The position numbers were made by a program, and so were the translations under genes. Of a stretch of 64,000 nt of DNA, positions 22,875 to 34,488 are shown piece by piece. The notes beneath the pieces were generated by a model. That model searched no databases and was not told the DNA's origin. It saw only the letters and a program-made list of their open reading frames with translations. Position 1 is the stretch's first letter; each line of letters starts with the position of its first letter. This DNA is from Isoetes taiwanensis (Eukaryota; Streptophyta; Lycopodiopsida; Isoetales; Isoetaceae). The DNA is taken from positions 8,045,700-8,109,699 of the forward strand of contig JAJEKV010000050.1 in NCBI GenBank assembly GCA_021234155.1. The letters are read 5' to 3'.

Positions 22875-24440
22875 ATGGCGCCTCTTTGCACATTGCAACA
22901 TTCTCTCTCCCCTTTTCTCCTCCCTTCTTCTGTTTCTTCCGCGTCGTGCAAATCTCTCCTCTGCAATTCTCAAATCCGAGCTTCCAGTGGGCTTAAGTCT
23001 TCTAATTCAGGTGTTTATTCTGAAGCTTTAAATTCGTGCTGCATTTTATCTATTTCTCTACATTTGTAAAGATTCAGTCATTTAATTCATGGTTTTGCTG
23101 CTTCACTACAAGTTTGGAAAAGGATAATTAGTACAACCCTAGCAGTGTCCATCCTTGGCACAAGTGTGGCACATGCTGAGCTGAATAAATTTGAAGCGGA
23201 CACCCGAGGAGAGTTTGGGATTGGATCAGCGGCACAATATGGTTCTGCTGATCTCAGGTTTAACCTTAACTTAGATAGCTAAGAGCTGCAATTTGTATAT
23301 GCTAAGTTGCCAGCAGCCTAATATTAGCAGGTCTTGGCAATACATTAATGCAGGAAAGCCAAGTTTGCAAATGAGAACTTCAGGTACCTTTTTTACATAT
23401 AATGAGACTTTTTGTGATGAAGTTGTACCTGAGAAGTATTCAGATTGCTGGTTTATGTCAATCCCCTTCAATTTTTGTAACCTGGAGCCTTGTTTGGTGA
23501 AATGAATATTTCATCCAAATAGACCTATCACTTGCTGTAAAGATCTTTTTGATGCTTTGCCCGTATTTTCTATTTTTGTAGGCGGGCAAACTTCACATCC
23601 GCTGATATGCGAGAAGCTGATTTTAGTGGAAGCACTTTCAATGGTGCTTACATGGAAAAAGCTGTTGCTTACAAGACGAATTTTACTGGTACGGGTCTTC
23701 GTTCAATATGTCAAATTTCATCTATTACAGATAAAGGCTATATGTTTATACCTGTAAGTTTCTGCATCCCATGTAATAGTGAAGCTTCATTAGCACTGCC
23801 CATGGGAAGCTAGCTTTTACTAAGGAATAAGTAGATGTGCATTTTATGGTTCAGGAGATACTCGTAACAAATAGTTTGTTGCTCATATTTCTTACTTTCT
23901 TGTTCTTGCAGGAGCAGATTTGAGTGATACATTAATGGATCGCATGGTAAGAAGAATGGTTTTTGTTCTATTTATAAGAAATTGGTATTCCTTTACTGAA
24001 CATAGAACACCATAATACATATTTAAGGAGCAGTTATTTTCAGGTGCTGAATGATGCGAACTTGACAAATGCTCTGCTTGTCAGAGCTGTTCTTACTCGT
24101 AGTGATCTTGGAGGTGCTATAATAGAAGGTGCAGATTTCAGTGATGCTGTTTTAGATCTAACGCAAAAGCAGGTATGTGCATCTGCAACTGTTTAAGTTT
24201 GACATGGTCTATTATGCGTAACAAATATTGCTTTGATGACAGGCATTATGTAAGTATGCAAGTGGAGTTAATCCTATCTCTGGTATGAGTACTCGAAAGA
24301 GCTTAGGATGCGGAAACTCACGGCGTAATGCTTATGGCACTCCATCAGCTCCCATTCTTAGTGCTCCTCCTGAGAAATTGCTAGATAAAGATGGATTTTG
24401 TGATAAGAGTACAGGATTGTGTGACTCAACTGATTTTTGA
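22875..24440 (+). CDS. Thylakoid-lumen pentapeptide-repeat protein, TL17 type (7 exons)
   Basis: The exons are 22,875-23,010, 23,113-23,257, 23,354-23,383, 23,582-23,688, 23,912-23,946, 24,044-24,172 and 24,243-24,440. All introns are GT-AG and the exons join in frame to 259 codons plus TGA. The first 45 residues are Ser-rich and basic, like a chloroplast transit peptide. A KR pair followed by a hydrophobic stretch ending SVAHA (cleaved before ELNKFEAD) then looks like a lumen-targeting signal. The mature part has repeats of the A(D/N)(L/F)xx type (RANFTSADMREADFSG, GADLSDT, NANLTNA, GADFSDA) forming a right-handed beta helix. The C-terminus (CGNSRRNAYG, DGFCD, GLCD) matches the Arabidopsis thylakoid lumenal 17.4-kDa protein from memory. 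The function of that family in the lumen is not established. This is the only intact host gene in the window. Confidence 0.9.
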
Positions 24441-26330
24441 ATTTAAAAAAGCCAGCTCACTGGTTCTTCATATAATAACAGGATTTGTAGTGCAATTGTA
24501 GAACATCAATCAGGTAAGTGAGAACATTCTCTAGAATTATTGTGTTCTCCATGTGCACATGAATAAACAATCAAACACAGGATGGATGACTAGAGTTGAG
24601 GCACAAGTTTTGAATTTTATTCCCTTTTTCTTAAACTTCACTCAGAATATGTGCCAAGACGAGCATCTTAGAGGAGCTGTACGTGGACAAACATACCCCA
24701 ATCTTATATGTTTCTATGGTATCAATTGAAATGCATCATAAAATCCATGCATACTCCAAAAGTATGTCTACAAGCTTCATTAAGATTCATAATTGAGGTC
24801 CATGTCATTGAGATTGTATTGCATAATACATAGGCAATTGGCTCGACCACAAACAACATAAGAACATAAGCGACCTAGCAAATTGATTGTGATGGATGAA
24901 TTGTCATTTCCAAATGGATTATTCAATGTGAAGGGCTAGTTTGTTGGTTCATCGATTGTGTATTATATTGTCTCAAAGCCATTGGTTCATTTGATGAGTT
25001 TACGTTGTCTCAAGTTTGAGACTTCATGTGTAAGATGAACCGGGATAGGGCATGTGGAGCAATGTTGGCATAGTACATGCGTCTTCTCTTCTGGTCTAGT
25101 GGATGTTAAAAATGTTATTCTAACTTCTTAAAATTAGCTAAACGCAGTTCTGAGGGCCTTTCTCGACTCACGAGTCAAGAAAGACAACTCAGGGTGAAAA
25201 TGCAATTATGAAAATCGAGTAATGCAGTTCTAATGCACACCATATCCTATGCATTTTCTATGTATACATATATGAAAAAATAGAACCTTCCCCCTTTTTA
25301 ATATGTCAATGTTTACCCATAGCTTTTTTCAAAGATAGTTTTTTTAAATGGGACACTATATACTATGTCTTTTCTAACAAGACAATATCTTATACTATGT
25401 ATTTTTTAATAAACACAATATCCTATGTATTTTCTATGAAAAAATACCCTCCCCATGTATTTTCTATGAAAAATAGACCCTCCCCATGTATTGTCTAATG
25501 CACCCTCCCCTTTCGAATGGACCATATAGCTATATGAAGAGGGGACCATTGGGCTCATATTTAGTTACGTGAAGAGTGATGCCTAATGCACATGTAAATA
25601 GCAATGTATGCACTTATAATGCACATTATAACAACTTAAAAATAGTTTATCCTATCAACTTACTTACCCTTACAACCAATAATGCATCATATAAACATGG
25701 CAGCTTCAAGACTCATTCTACATGACTTATTTTCAAGACTCACTTTTAAGACTTATTTAATTGTTTCTTATACCCCGCTTTTTCTTTCCCCCAATATTTG
25801 AATTTTGAAATTTGGTACACATCTTTGTGCCATAGATTTTGTTGTACCACTTGGAAAGGAGAAACCACTCTAGTTTTTGGCAGATCTGCAACCACAAATC
25901 CGTCGATCCAACCACGAATCCGTCGAAAGGAAATGACAGAGCGTCTTGGAAGGCTATGGCGGAGCTTTTTTAGATGGTATGGCCCTCATTCCTTCTGTTA
26001 GCCATGTGCATCATTCATGGGTCATATGAAACTTATTCCGTCTCCAAATCCACTAGCAGAAAACTTCAAAAGCACACTAGAAGTGAATCGGCAATAGAAG
26101 CATTAGCCCAACAACTTCAGATCATGTGGCCATGCAATGTAGAAGCGTTTACATTTTCCTTCTTACTGTGGCAGTGATGGAAAGATCCTTCTATGTAGCT
26201 TAGCAAAAATATCATCTACATCAGATTCAGTCTTATCCCACCAGATATGAAAACACTAGCCTTTGCAGAATGTTGCTTGAAGAAGGCCCAGCCTTGCAGA
26301 AGCCTCCTTACAAAAGCCGCTTTATTTTTC
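24441..26330. other. AT-rich intergenic DNA downstream of the TL17 gene
   Basis: It holds the TL17 3' untranslated region and non-coding DNA. At 25,240-25,500 the words CTATG(C/T)ATTTTCTATG and CCTCCCC recur several times as a loose short repeat. No gene was recognised. Confidence 0.4.
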
Positions 26331-26340
26331 AATCCTACAT

Positions 26341-26612
26341 ATGGAAGCAACGAGGCAGAACTGGACAGATCCTGCTTCATCTCAAATGAGAGATCCTACA
26401 TCATCTCAAATCTGGAGAGATCCTGCTTCATCTCAAATCCGGCTTATGGAAGCAATGAGGCAGAACTGGACAGATCCTGCTTCATCTTAAATTCGGAGAG
26501 ATCCTGCTTCATCTCAAATCCAGCTTATGGAAGCAACGAGGCAGAACTAGACAGATCCTGCTTCATCTCAAATCCGGAGAGATCCTGCTTCATCTCAAAT
26601 CTGGCTTATTGA
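26341..26612 (+). repeat. Compound tandem repeat (81-105 bp units with 24-bp subunits)
   Basis: ATGGAAGCAA(C/T)GAGGCAGAA recurs at 26,341, 26,446 and 26,527. Between these, AGATCCTGCTTCATCTCAAA recurs up to seven times. The continuous 121-codon frame through it (26,247-26,612) simply translates the repeat (ERSCFISN units), and no protein family was recognised. Confidence 0.8.
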
Positions 26613-26682
26613 ACCTGAGAATTACCTAGGAGTCAGCTTTCTGAACCAAGGAAATCAAAGTGCTTTCTGAACCAAGCCCATT

Positions 26683-26700
26683 CTCGCCTCGCGAGGCGAG
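26683..26700. repeat. Perfect 18-bp GC palindrome followed by poly-A
   Basis: CTCGCCTCGCGAGGCGAG is its own reverse complement and is followed by T and then 13 A residues. A terminal hairpin of a transposon is one possibility; a Helitron 3' end would need CTRR after the hairpin, which is absent. Confidence 0.7.
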
Positions 26701-26865
26701 TAAAAAAAAAAAAATTATAATTATATTTAGTAATAATAATTTATATTGTTTATAATTATTTATTAATGCATACATATATTTGTATCTTATATATTTATAC
26801 ACGTTTATTAATATTTAGGGCCTACATATTTGGAGAAATTTGTGACAAAAATATGTGAAAAATAA

Positions 26866-28870
26866 CCTACAAAACATACCCAGTGGGAAAGACTCTCCTA
26901 GATTCTTAAGATTCTATAGAGACTCCCCTGGATTTTCAAAAACTATCCCAAGATTCCTCTACATTTCTCAAGATTCCATGTATATTCTCTTAGATTCCCT
27001 TGGATTATATGAAAATTCCTCAAGATTCTCCAGGATTCTATCAAGATTCCTCTAAATTATAAAAGATTATCCCAAGATTCCTCTAGATTCTCCAAGATTC
27101 TTTGTAGATTCTCCTGCATTCATTTCCCGAGATTCTAAAAATTTTAAGAAGATTTTCTTAGATTTCTCTAGACTCTCAAAGATTCTCCCTAGATTCCTTA
27201 AGATTCTATGTATCTTCTCTTAGATTCTCTAAGATCCTATGAACATTTTCCTAGATTCTCCAAGATTCCTCTAGATTGTCAAAGATTTTACGAAGATTCC
27301 ATTGGATTCCTCTAGATTCACAAAGATACTCTTGTGATTTCTATAGATTCCAATATTGTCTTGAGATTCCTTTAGATTCTCAAAGATTCCAGGGAGATTC
27401 CGCTAGATTCAATTAAAGTACTATAGATTCCATTAAGATTCCAAGATTCACCCTGCAAAACACATACAGTGTGGAAGATTCTCTTAGATTCTTAAAATTC
27501 TACAGAGATTCCCCTAGATTTTCAAAGATTATTCCAAGATTCTTCTACATTTCTCAAGATTTTATGTATATTCTCCTAGATTCCCTTAGATCATATGAAA
27601 GTCCTCAAGATTCTCCAAGATTCTATTGATATTCCCCTAGATTATAAAAGATCCCTCTAAATTCCCAAGGATTTTATGTAGATTCTCCTACATTTCCTTA
27701 GATTCTATGAAGATTCCCTTAGATTCTCCAAGATTCCTCTAGATTCTCTCAAGATTCCCATAGATTCCCCAAGAATCTATGTAGATTCTCGTAGACTTTC
27801 TAAGATCCTATAAAATTCTCCAAGATTCCATCAAGACTCCCCTAGATTCTCAAAGTCTCCATCAGGGTTCCCCTAGATTCCCAAAGATCCTCTCGAGATT
27901 CACATGATTCCCCAAGATTCTATGTAGATTCTCCTAGATTCTCTAAGATCCTATCAAGGTTTCCCTAGATTCTCAAGTATTCTATGAAGATTCCTCGGAT
28001 TCACATAGATCCTCTTGAGATTCCCATAGTCCCTAAGATTCTCTTGAGATTCCCCAAAATTTTCAAAGACTATCCTAAGATTCCTATAGATTCCTTAAGA
28101 GTCTATCTAGATTCTCTTAGCTTCCCTTACATCTTATGAGGACACCCCTAGATTCTCAAAGATTCTCTCAAGAATCCCATAGATCCCCCAAGATTCTATG
28201 TAGATTCTCCTAGATTCTCTAAGATCCTATGAAGATTCCCTAGATTCTCAAAGATCCTTTTGAGATTCCACTATATTCCCTAAGGTTATATTGAGATTCC
28301 ACTAGATTCCTCAAGATCCCATGAAGATTCCTCTAGATTCTTTTAAATTACCATAGATTTCGTAAAATTCTAAGAAAATTTCTTTAGATTCTCTAAGATT
28401 CCCTAGATTCTCAGAAATTTTATGAAGATTCCCTTAGATTCCTCTAGATTCTCCTAAGATTCACATAGATTCCCCAAGATTCTATGTAGATTCTACTAGA
28501 TTCTCTAATCCTATGAAGATTTCCCTAGATTCGCTAAGATTCGATCAAGATTCCCCTAGATTCTCAAAGATTTATGAAGATTCCACTGGATTCTTCTAGG
28601 TTCGCTAAGATTCTCTTGTGATTCCTATAGATTCCTAAAAATTATAATGAGGTTCCTCTAGATTCTCAAAGATTCCAGGAGGATTCCCCAAGATTCTCTT
28701 AGTGTACCATAGATTTTATTGAGCTTTATAAAGATTCCATTGGATTCCACTAGATTTGCAAAGATTCTCTTGTGATTCCTACAGATTCTTTAAGATTCTA
28801 TTGAGATTCCTCTAGATTCTCAAAGATCCCAGGAAGATTCCCCTAGATTCTCTTAACACCATAGATGCAA
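26866..28870 (+). repeat. AGATTC-based satellite-like array, 2 kb, with higher-order structure
   Basis: The word AGATTC (or one-base variants) recurs about every 11-13 bases throughout. Larger blocks are duplicated as well: 26,866-27,060 matches 27,453-27,640 (offset about 588), and the phrase AAGATTCTATGTAGATTCTC recurs (with variants) at 27,200, 27,771, 27,914, 28,190 and 28,476. No gene was seen. The frame at 26,855-27,055 is a translation of the repeat. Confidence 0.9.
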
Positions 28871-29031
28871 TTAAGATTCTTAATATCTGATCAAGTTGGC
28901 ACCAACTATGATAGAATGGCACCAAAGCACCACTCCTTTGAAAGCTCTCGACGAGAGGAATCCAACGGCATGGGCCCCACCTTAATCCGACCCCTCTAGT
29001 GCAAGTTACGGGCCTTTGAATGCGATTAAGA

Positions 29032-29232
29032 AAAAGGAAGGTTCCTCGAAAGTCCATCCAATAAATGTTTTGCCACCTCACTACATTTTTATTAATGAGG
29101 ATGCCACCTCACCTCATTTAAAAGAAAAAATGTAGTTTAATATAAAAACTTAATGACTAGGATTTATCCTAACCTTTTGATCTAACGGCTAAGATCTGTT
29201 ACACCAAATCACCTTTAAGGAACCTTCCTTGC
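29032..29232. mobile_element. Candidate 200-bp MITE
   Basis: AAGGAAGGTTCCTCGAAAG near 29,034 is matched by an inverted copy (CTTTAAGGAACCTTCCTT) near 29,213-29,230. The interior is AT-rich and non-coding. The target duplication was not resolved. Confidence 0.5.
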
Positions 29233-29426
29233 ACCTTCCTTACAAAAATCAAAGGCTATGATTTCGCCTTCCCTTTTGAACCGACTGTTCATAGATGGGG
29301 TGCATGCCCCCATGCATGCCCATGCATGTACACACGTCTAAATATGTAGCCGAGATTTAACCCCTGAAATTCGATGGCCCAGATGGAAAGGAGCAACCGA
29401 TGTGTCCCACACAGTGTTTATATATA

Positions 29427-29474
29427 CAAGAACTTTATCGCAGCGGCCAAGGCCGCCGCAAACATTTCTTTCGT
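29427..29474 (+). repeat. 48-bp GC-palindrome motif, copy 1
   Basis: A block starting CAAGAACTTTATCG, containing GCGGCCAAGGCCGCCG and ending ACATTTCTTTCGTT, recurs in the same orientation at 31,662-31,710. A half-copy (CTCGGCCGCGAACATTTCTC) lies near 29,618. Confidence 0.75.
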
Positions 29475-29732
29475 TCCTAACCTGTTCAATTGGATCCACT
29501 AAAATGTCTAATGGTCATAAATTCCCAGCTGGGCAAGTAACGTTTAGACCACATTTTTACCCTATGCTAGAAGGCTAAGAGCTATATTGAAATACGTTGA
29601 AAATAACTCGGTTCCTCGGCCGCGAACATTTCTCTTGGTTCTTTGGTTGCGAATATTTCTCTTTTCCAATCCTCGTGTCCTTACTCAAATATAAAGGGTG
29701 AAGATTGTGCTTGGATCATGTGTCAGTCTGAA

Positions 29733-29800
29733 CGTGCGGGATTCGAACCCGCACTATTGCCTTACGTTCCTGAGCCCATATGATACATGGATGCTATGGT
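29733..29800 (-). other. tRNA-like B-box fragment (SINE head remnant)
   Basis: On the minus strand GTGCGGGTTCGAATCCCGCAC forms a perfect T-arm stem-loop with the B box GGTTCGAATCC, and GGGCTCAGG upstream resembles an A box. The acceptor stem does not close, so this is not a functional tRNA gene. Confidence 0.45.
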
Positions 29801-30469
29801 TCGTGACAACAATAAAGCTTCAAACTGAACTAACCTCACGTGAGAAAAGCAGAGCATTCTAGGATCTATATGGCAGTAGGAAATTATAAGACTATGGAGT
29901 CCTATGCATGAAATGTGAGAAAACCCACTATATAAAAACAATGTTTACCAAAAAGACTTGATAGTGATGCACAACAATTTACAGTGACATACCTGACGGG
30001 ATCACAAAATAAGAAGCTCTGCTTTTTAAAGCGAATTTTTGCCATGATGAATCCTGTTGCATATTAAATGTTTTCTGATATATGCTCGAATCGCACCATG
30101 GAAATTGGTTTTCCCAAGGAACTCAGATTTTGCCACTGATTGATACATAAAAATCCCATTTTTTGCGATGGGAGTTTTACATTGAATGTGCAGAACGAAC
30201 CCATTTTTCGCTGTTCAAATCAAATGTCCATTGGAAAGCAGCTTTGGAAGAAATTTTGGCTTCACCGGACCAGAGCCGAAAACCGCATTAAAGCACCTAT
30301 TGAAGAGAGATTCCTGGCCTTGCTCAGAAAAGGGCCGAACTAGCATAAAATGGAAATTTACTGGCCGATTTGCTATGATCTGTTATCTGCAAGCTGGATT
30401 AACCCTTATTGGCATCAACAACTGGAGGCAGCTCAGGCTGCCGTAATGCTACTTATATAAAAATTCCGT

Positions 30470-31060
30470 TTTATTTTTATTTTTGAAAAAATGATATAAA
30501 AGCATCTTTTTGGATAACTGGCTTTGCCAGAAGGACGGCTGACAGATCCAATACGGGAGCCCCTGTTGGAAACAAAGCAGGCTCCACGTTTTCTAATCTT
30601 TTGGCACTGTATGCTTTTTCTCGGGAATTAATATTCCATAGATTCCATGCACAATGCCATGGTCCCTAATAATAGAATCTGGAGAAACTAAGCTAAATCT
30701 TTCTACCTTAAACTCATTTTCTTGCTGTGAAATATGAAGGGGATCATTTGATAAAGAAACAATAGTCCAGTTTTTCCACTCTGCAGAACCAATCCGTTGA
30801 TCTATTACATGGCATTTTAGCACTCTCTGAAAAGCCTTCAAATTGGCGGGTTGCAACAAATAAGCCTTGAACTCGGAATCAAATTGACGCTCAAAATATT
30901 CATCCTCAAATGCAAAAATTGTCACATTTCCGTTAGAAATTGTACCTTCTAACAAAGCCCAGCTGCTTCAATGAGCTCTACCATATCTGTATAATGCGAC
31001 TTAAGCAATGCTGCTAGAACGGAACTTGATGCAGGAGCTGATAAACTGTCGGATTAAGAA
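30470..31060 (-). pseudogene. Fasciclin-like arabinogalactan protein fragment (FLA15-18 type)
   Basis: The main frame (30,593-30,955) reads NVTIFAFEDEYFER, then LLQPANLKAFQRVLKCHVI, then VSPDSIIRDHGIVHGIYGILIP. These are the H1, middle and H2 features of a FAS1 domain in the FLA15-18 subgroup. In another frame just upstream lies SSVLAALLKSHYTDMVELIEAAGL, and downstream another frame has PTGAPVLD; both are found at these positions in that subgroup. At least two frameshifts separate the parts, and the second FAS1 domain and signal peptide are missing. Real family members act at the cell surface in cell-wall development; this copy is a relic. Confidence 0.75.
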
Positions 31061-31661
31061 GCAGAAACAAAATCTGGGAATGAGCAGAGAAACAATGCGG
31101 TCCAAGAGAGGCTTAAAAAGTGCATCATCCGGCATCCCGCCATAGCTGAAAGGATTTAGATTTACCTATTGTGATCAAATAAAAAAAATGCAAGGATAGA
31201 TCCACCGGATTTGCAAGCACAAAACGGCTTGAAAGGAGGGAGAAGAAGAGCGCGAGAGCATCTCCCACCAGTAATTTCGTCGGAAATTTATGCAGATCAA
31301 TAGAGTAGCTGGATTAATGCCTCTGTAAGGCGCAAGGCAGGCGACAGGAGTGCGAGAGTGCCGAGATGCCAGTGTCCTTCAGCCCATACTGTTTTGCCAG
31401 AAACAAAATATCGAAAAGGGAACAGAAACTACCGGATTGTTGGTGGAGGAGCCTATGCATCACCGATGATGAAGCTCGGAATGGATGATGCAGCAGGATC
31501 ACTTGTCAGGACGAGGCCCATGCCAGGCGTCAAGAATGAATGCAACAGATCGTCCCAAAAAAAAAACGTGGCAACAAAAGAAGAAAATGAATTGCGGCAC
31601 GGAAAAAATCGGGTGGGACAAAAACAATGAAAAATAACAAACTGCATTATATATGTCTAGA

Positions 31662-31710
31662 CAAGAAATTTATCGCGGCGGCCAAGGCCGTCGCGAACAT
31701 TTCTCTTCGT
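31662..31710 (+). repeat. GC-palindrome motif, copy 2
   Basis: This is the counterpart of 29,427-29,474 with a few changes (GCGGCGGCCAAGGCCGTCGC core). Together the two copies bracket the FLA fragment. Confidence 0.75.
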
Positions 31711-32615
31711 CCTGCGTTTTTTCACCTTGTATTGTAAAAGAAAATAATGTGTAATTAAAACATGACAACGTAAAGATAATTGTCTTTCTAAAGCTGTGAA
31801 ATTAGACCCATTATTAACGACCATCTATTAATAATATGTTGTGAAAAACACACACTCGGATTAGAGATATCTTCCCCATGAGTACACTAAAACTACAAAT
31901 AGTTCGTAAATAGCATTCATTATAATGGATTTCTAACAACTTCATGCATATGTGTTATATTGATCTAATTCTTAGGGCGCTAAACTAGTAAGCCTAGTGT
32001 TGCAGCAAATTTTAATGTGTTAAATTGACTAATGATCTGAAGCCTTTTCCTTTAAAAAATTCCTCTCGCCCCATTACCCTAGTTTTAAAGACTTCCCAAT
32101 GTGGATTATGACATTATTTCATTGTCTACATTTTTCTCTAGCTTATTTGAATCAAGTGTTATAATAAACATTGAAAGTGATAATAATTTTTTCAACACAA
32201 ATAAGCTACACAATCATTAACTTTCAACAAAAAAAGGAATATTTGTGATCCATCAAAACTTCTCCATTGCAATGATTTTTTCTACATCTTAGGCACCTGC
32301 AAATTCCTAATGTTGGATTGCCTAAATCACATAGAAACGCTAGATTGTATGATGTGAATATTCCATCCAATTTGCAAGCAATTGAACCTGCAAAAAAAAG
32401 TCCAGTTTAGAAATGTCTGATGTGAATGCTAAAAGATTCTGCAATTAAAATAATCCAAATTAGAAAAATGTGATGTGAATGCTAAGAAACTCTTCCAAAG
32501 AAGAAGAAAGGTTTTTTGCCTTGGAAAATCTAGCCTATTATCTTAACAACAATAACAATGCTGACTTATTATTGCCTAATATGACTTTGCACTCGCAAGA
32601 AACAAAATTACCATG
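31711..32615. other. AT-rich non-coding stretch
   Basis: No gene, splice pattern or recognised repeat. Three related phrases ('tgatgtgaatgctaa' and variants) occur at 32,349-32,485. Confidence 0.4.
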
Positions 32616-33120
32616 GTTGATTAACAAAACTGTAATAGAGGTGGCCGTGATAAGGATGATGCGACAATTCTTCTCTCACATGTTGGAGACTGTGGCAATA
32701 CTCCTGCTTGAAGCCCAACCCGTAGAATGCAACATGTCCAAAAGACCGGTATAATCAATAAGAAATTATATGCATATTTAATAACAAAAATAAAATATAC
32801 TTACTTCATCAGTAATTGCAAGAAAATTGTACTTGCAGCACAACCCAGCTATTGCTGCAAGATCATCCTTGTTCATAATCTTCCCACTTGGATTATGAAA
32901 ACATTGCTAGATGGGCACAAAGCTTAGTCAGTTAAGTATAATAAAACATAAATCTAAACTAACGAAGAGCACATGGTTGATTAACAAAACTGTAATAGAG
33001 GTGACCTTTGATAAGGATGATGCGACAATTCTTCTCTCTCACATGTTGGAAACTGTGGCAATACTCCTGCTTGAAGCTCAACCCGTAGAATGCGACATGT
33101 CCAAAAGACTGCTATATGTA
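32616..33120. repeat. Tandem duplication of a unit of about 358 bp (A-B, A)
   Basis: Block A (32,616-32,760) recurs at 32,974-33,120, and block B (32,770-32,970) recurs at 33,534-33,727. The layout is A1-B1-A2-insert-B2, so the second unit was later opened by about 410 bp that contains a SINE head and the 78-bp dispersed element. Confidence 0.8.
32805..32903 (-). pseudogene. Exon of a PLP-dependent class I aminotransferase, copy 1
   Basis: On the minus strand the reading HNPSGKIMNKDDLAAIAGL, followed by a run ending YNFLAITDE, ends at a splice donor GTAAG. This is the family's 'HNPTGK.....EL..IA.LC....L..ISDEVYE' segment, in which the Asp and the following Tyr contact the pyridoxal phosphate ring. 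Only this exon is seen, so it is a fragment. The kynurenine/glutamine transaminase group is the best guess for the subgroup. Confidence 0.6.
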
Positions 33121-33239
33121 GCAAAATAACAGGGGGTTCCAGGGGGATTTGATATAGATATAATTCTTGAAATCATAGACCATATCCCTAAAACAATTCA
33201 ATGGGTTATTATAAAAAAAAACATAGATTTAAGATAAAA

Positions 33240-33330
33240 AATAGTCACATTAGCTCACTGGTTAGATTGGTTAAAGTAGTCTTATTAGGACATTGAGTTA
33301 TTTTGGTAGAGGTTCGAATCCCCGTATTTC
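33240..33330 (+). mobile_element. tRNA-derived SINE head
   Basis: TAGCTCACTGG (A box) is followed about 55 bases later by GGTTCGAATCC (B box) on the plus strand, a clear polymerase III promoter pair. The body probably runs on to the 78-bp element ending at 33,525. Confidence 0.6.
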
Positions 33331-33447
33331 ATATTCTAAAAGCTTAAGCGAAACCGTATAGAGGCTCGATATACCATCAAAACCTTAGGCAAACTCGTAT
33401 TCGACATCTTAAAATCATAGGCGTCCCCAATCATAATTGAGCATAAT

Positions 33448-33525
33448 CGAAACGAGAGGTGTCCAGAGGCTCCAACATACAGTCTGGGCCGTCGGATTGA
33501 CAGATCCGACGACTGTGGTAGTCCA
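33448..33525 (+). repeat. 78-bp dispersed element, copy 2
   Basis: The counterpart of 16,145-16,222. Here it lies about 120 bases downstream of a SINE head, so it could be the SINE 3' body. Confidence 0.75.
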
Positions 33526-33564
33526 GGGTGCATATTTAACAAAAATAAAATTATACTTATTTCA

Positions 33565-33665
33565 TCAGTAATTGCAAGAAAATCATACTTGCAGCACAAC
33601 CCAGCTATTGCTGCAAATCATCCTTGTTGATAACCTCCCCACTTGGATTATGAAAACATTGCTAG
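33565..33665 (-). pseudogene. Aminotransferase exon, copy 2 (damaged)
   Basis: This second copy of the exon at 32,805-32,903 lies within duplicated block B2. A one-base deletion breaks the frame, and the donor GTAAG has become ATAAG. Confidence 0.6.
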
Positions 33666-33727
33666 ATGGGCACAAAGCTGAGTCAGTTAAGTATAATAAA
33701 ACATAAATCTAAACTAATGAAGAGCAC

Positions 33728-34488
33728 TTCTATTTATACTATCAGTTTATCAATATCTAAACAACTCATATGTAGTTTTGCAACAACTATTTCAAGAACA
33801 GATACCTAATCCTGGATTCCGAAGATTTAATTCATCACTTGGAGACGACATAACAATTTGAATTGTCAACAATCTAATGCAAGAAATGATCCTAAATAAT
33901 ATGGCACAAAGAGTGAAATGCTAAATTACCACTCATGATGTGTTAAAACTGCACAATCGTCAGCAACCTGGACAACAGAAATAAAATTGCAACCTAAGAG
34001 CATTTCCTGCAAAGGACATTACACACCTTTTAGTTTACATTAATATAACAAAAAGCTCTGCTTTTTTGGTATACTGGTATAAGTAAAAATTTAAACCCAA
34101 AAATCCGAAAGGTTTTCAAGAAAGGCAGAGGTGCCCAGGACCGGAATCAATGGACGCATTCCATAAAAAGAAAACCATCAAGAACCGAAGTCTAAAAATG
34201 GCTCTTAGGACTCTGGCAATCTAGTCAGCTAGCACAATCTAGCAGAAACTGTGGAAAAGAGGTTGAATAGGTCTATCAAATGCAGAGAAAATGCAAAGAA
34301 AACTGGTAGAGTAGACTTGCAGACCATAAACAGGAGCTTCAAGTTGAGTAAGGATCAAATGGAATCGCCCATATCTAGAACACAGGCCAACCTCAGCTCG
34401 GCTTGGCTATGGCGACAGAGTGCCAGAGCAAGCCTCGCTTTTTCTTGCTCAGAAGCTCCATAGGAGCAGAAGCCGGTGCCAAAAGCAG
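33728..34488. other. Non-coding stretch before the lipoxygenase fragment
   Basis: AT-rich sequence in which no gene was recognised. The 70-codon plus frame at 34,251-34,463 has no family features. Confidence 0.35.

Noticed and set aside
26247-26612. A 121-codon ORF with ERSCFISN repeats
   Set aside because: It translates a compound minisatellite; the unit lengths (81 and 105) happen to be multiples of 3, and no family is recognisable.
29733-29800. A tRNA gene on the minus strand
   Set aside because: The T-arm is perfect, but the acceptor, D and anticodon arms do not fold, so it is a SINE or tRNA remnant.
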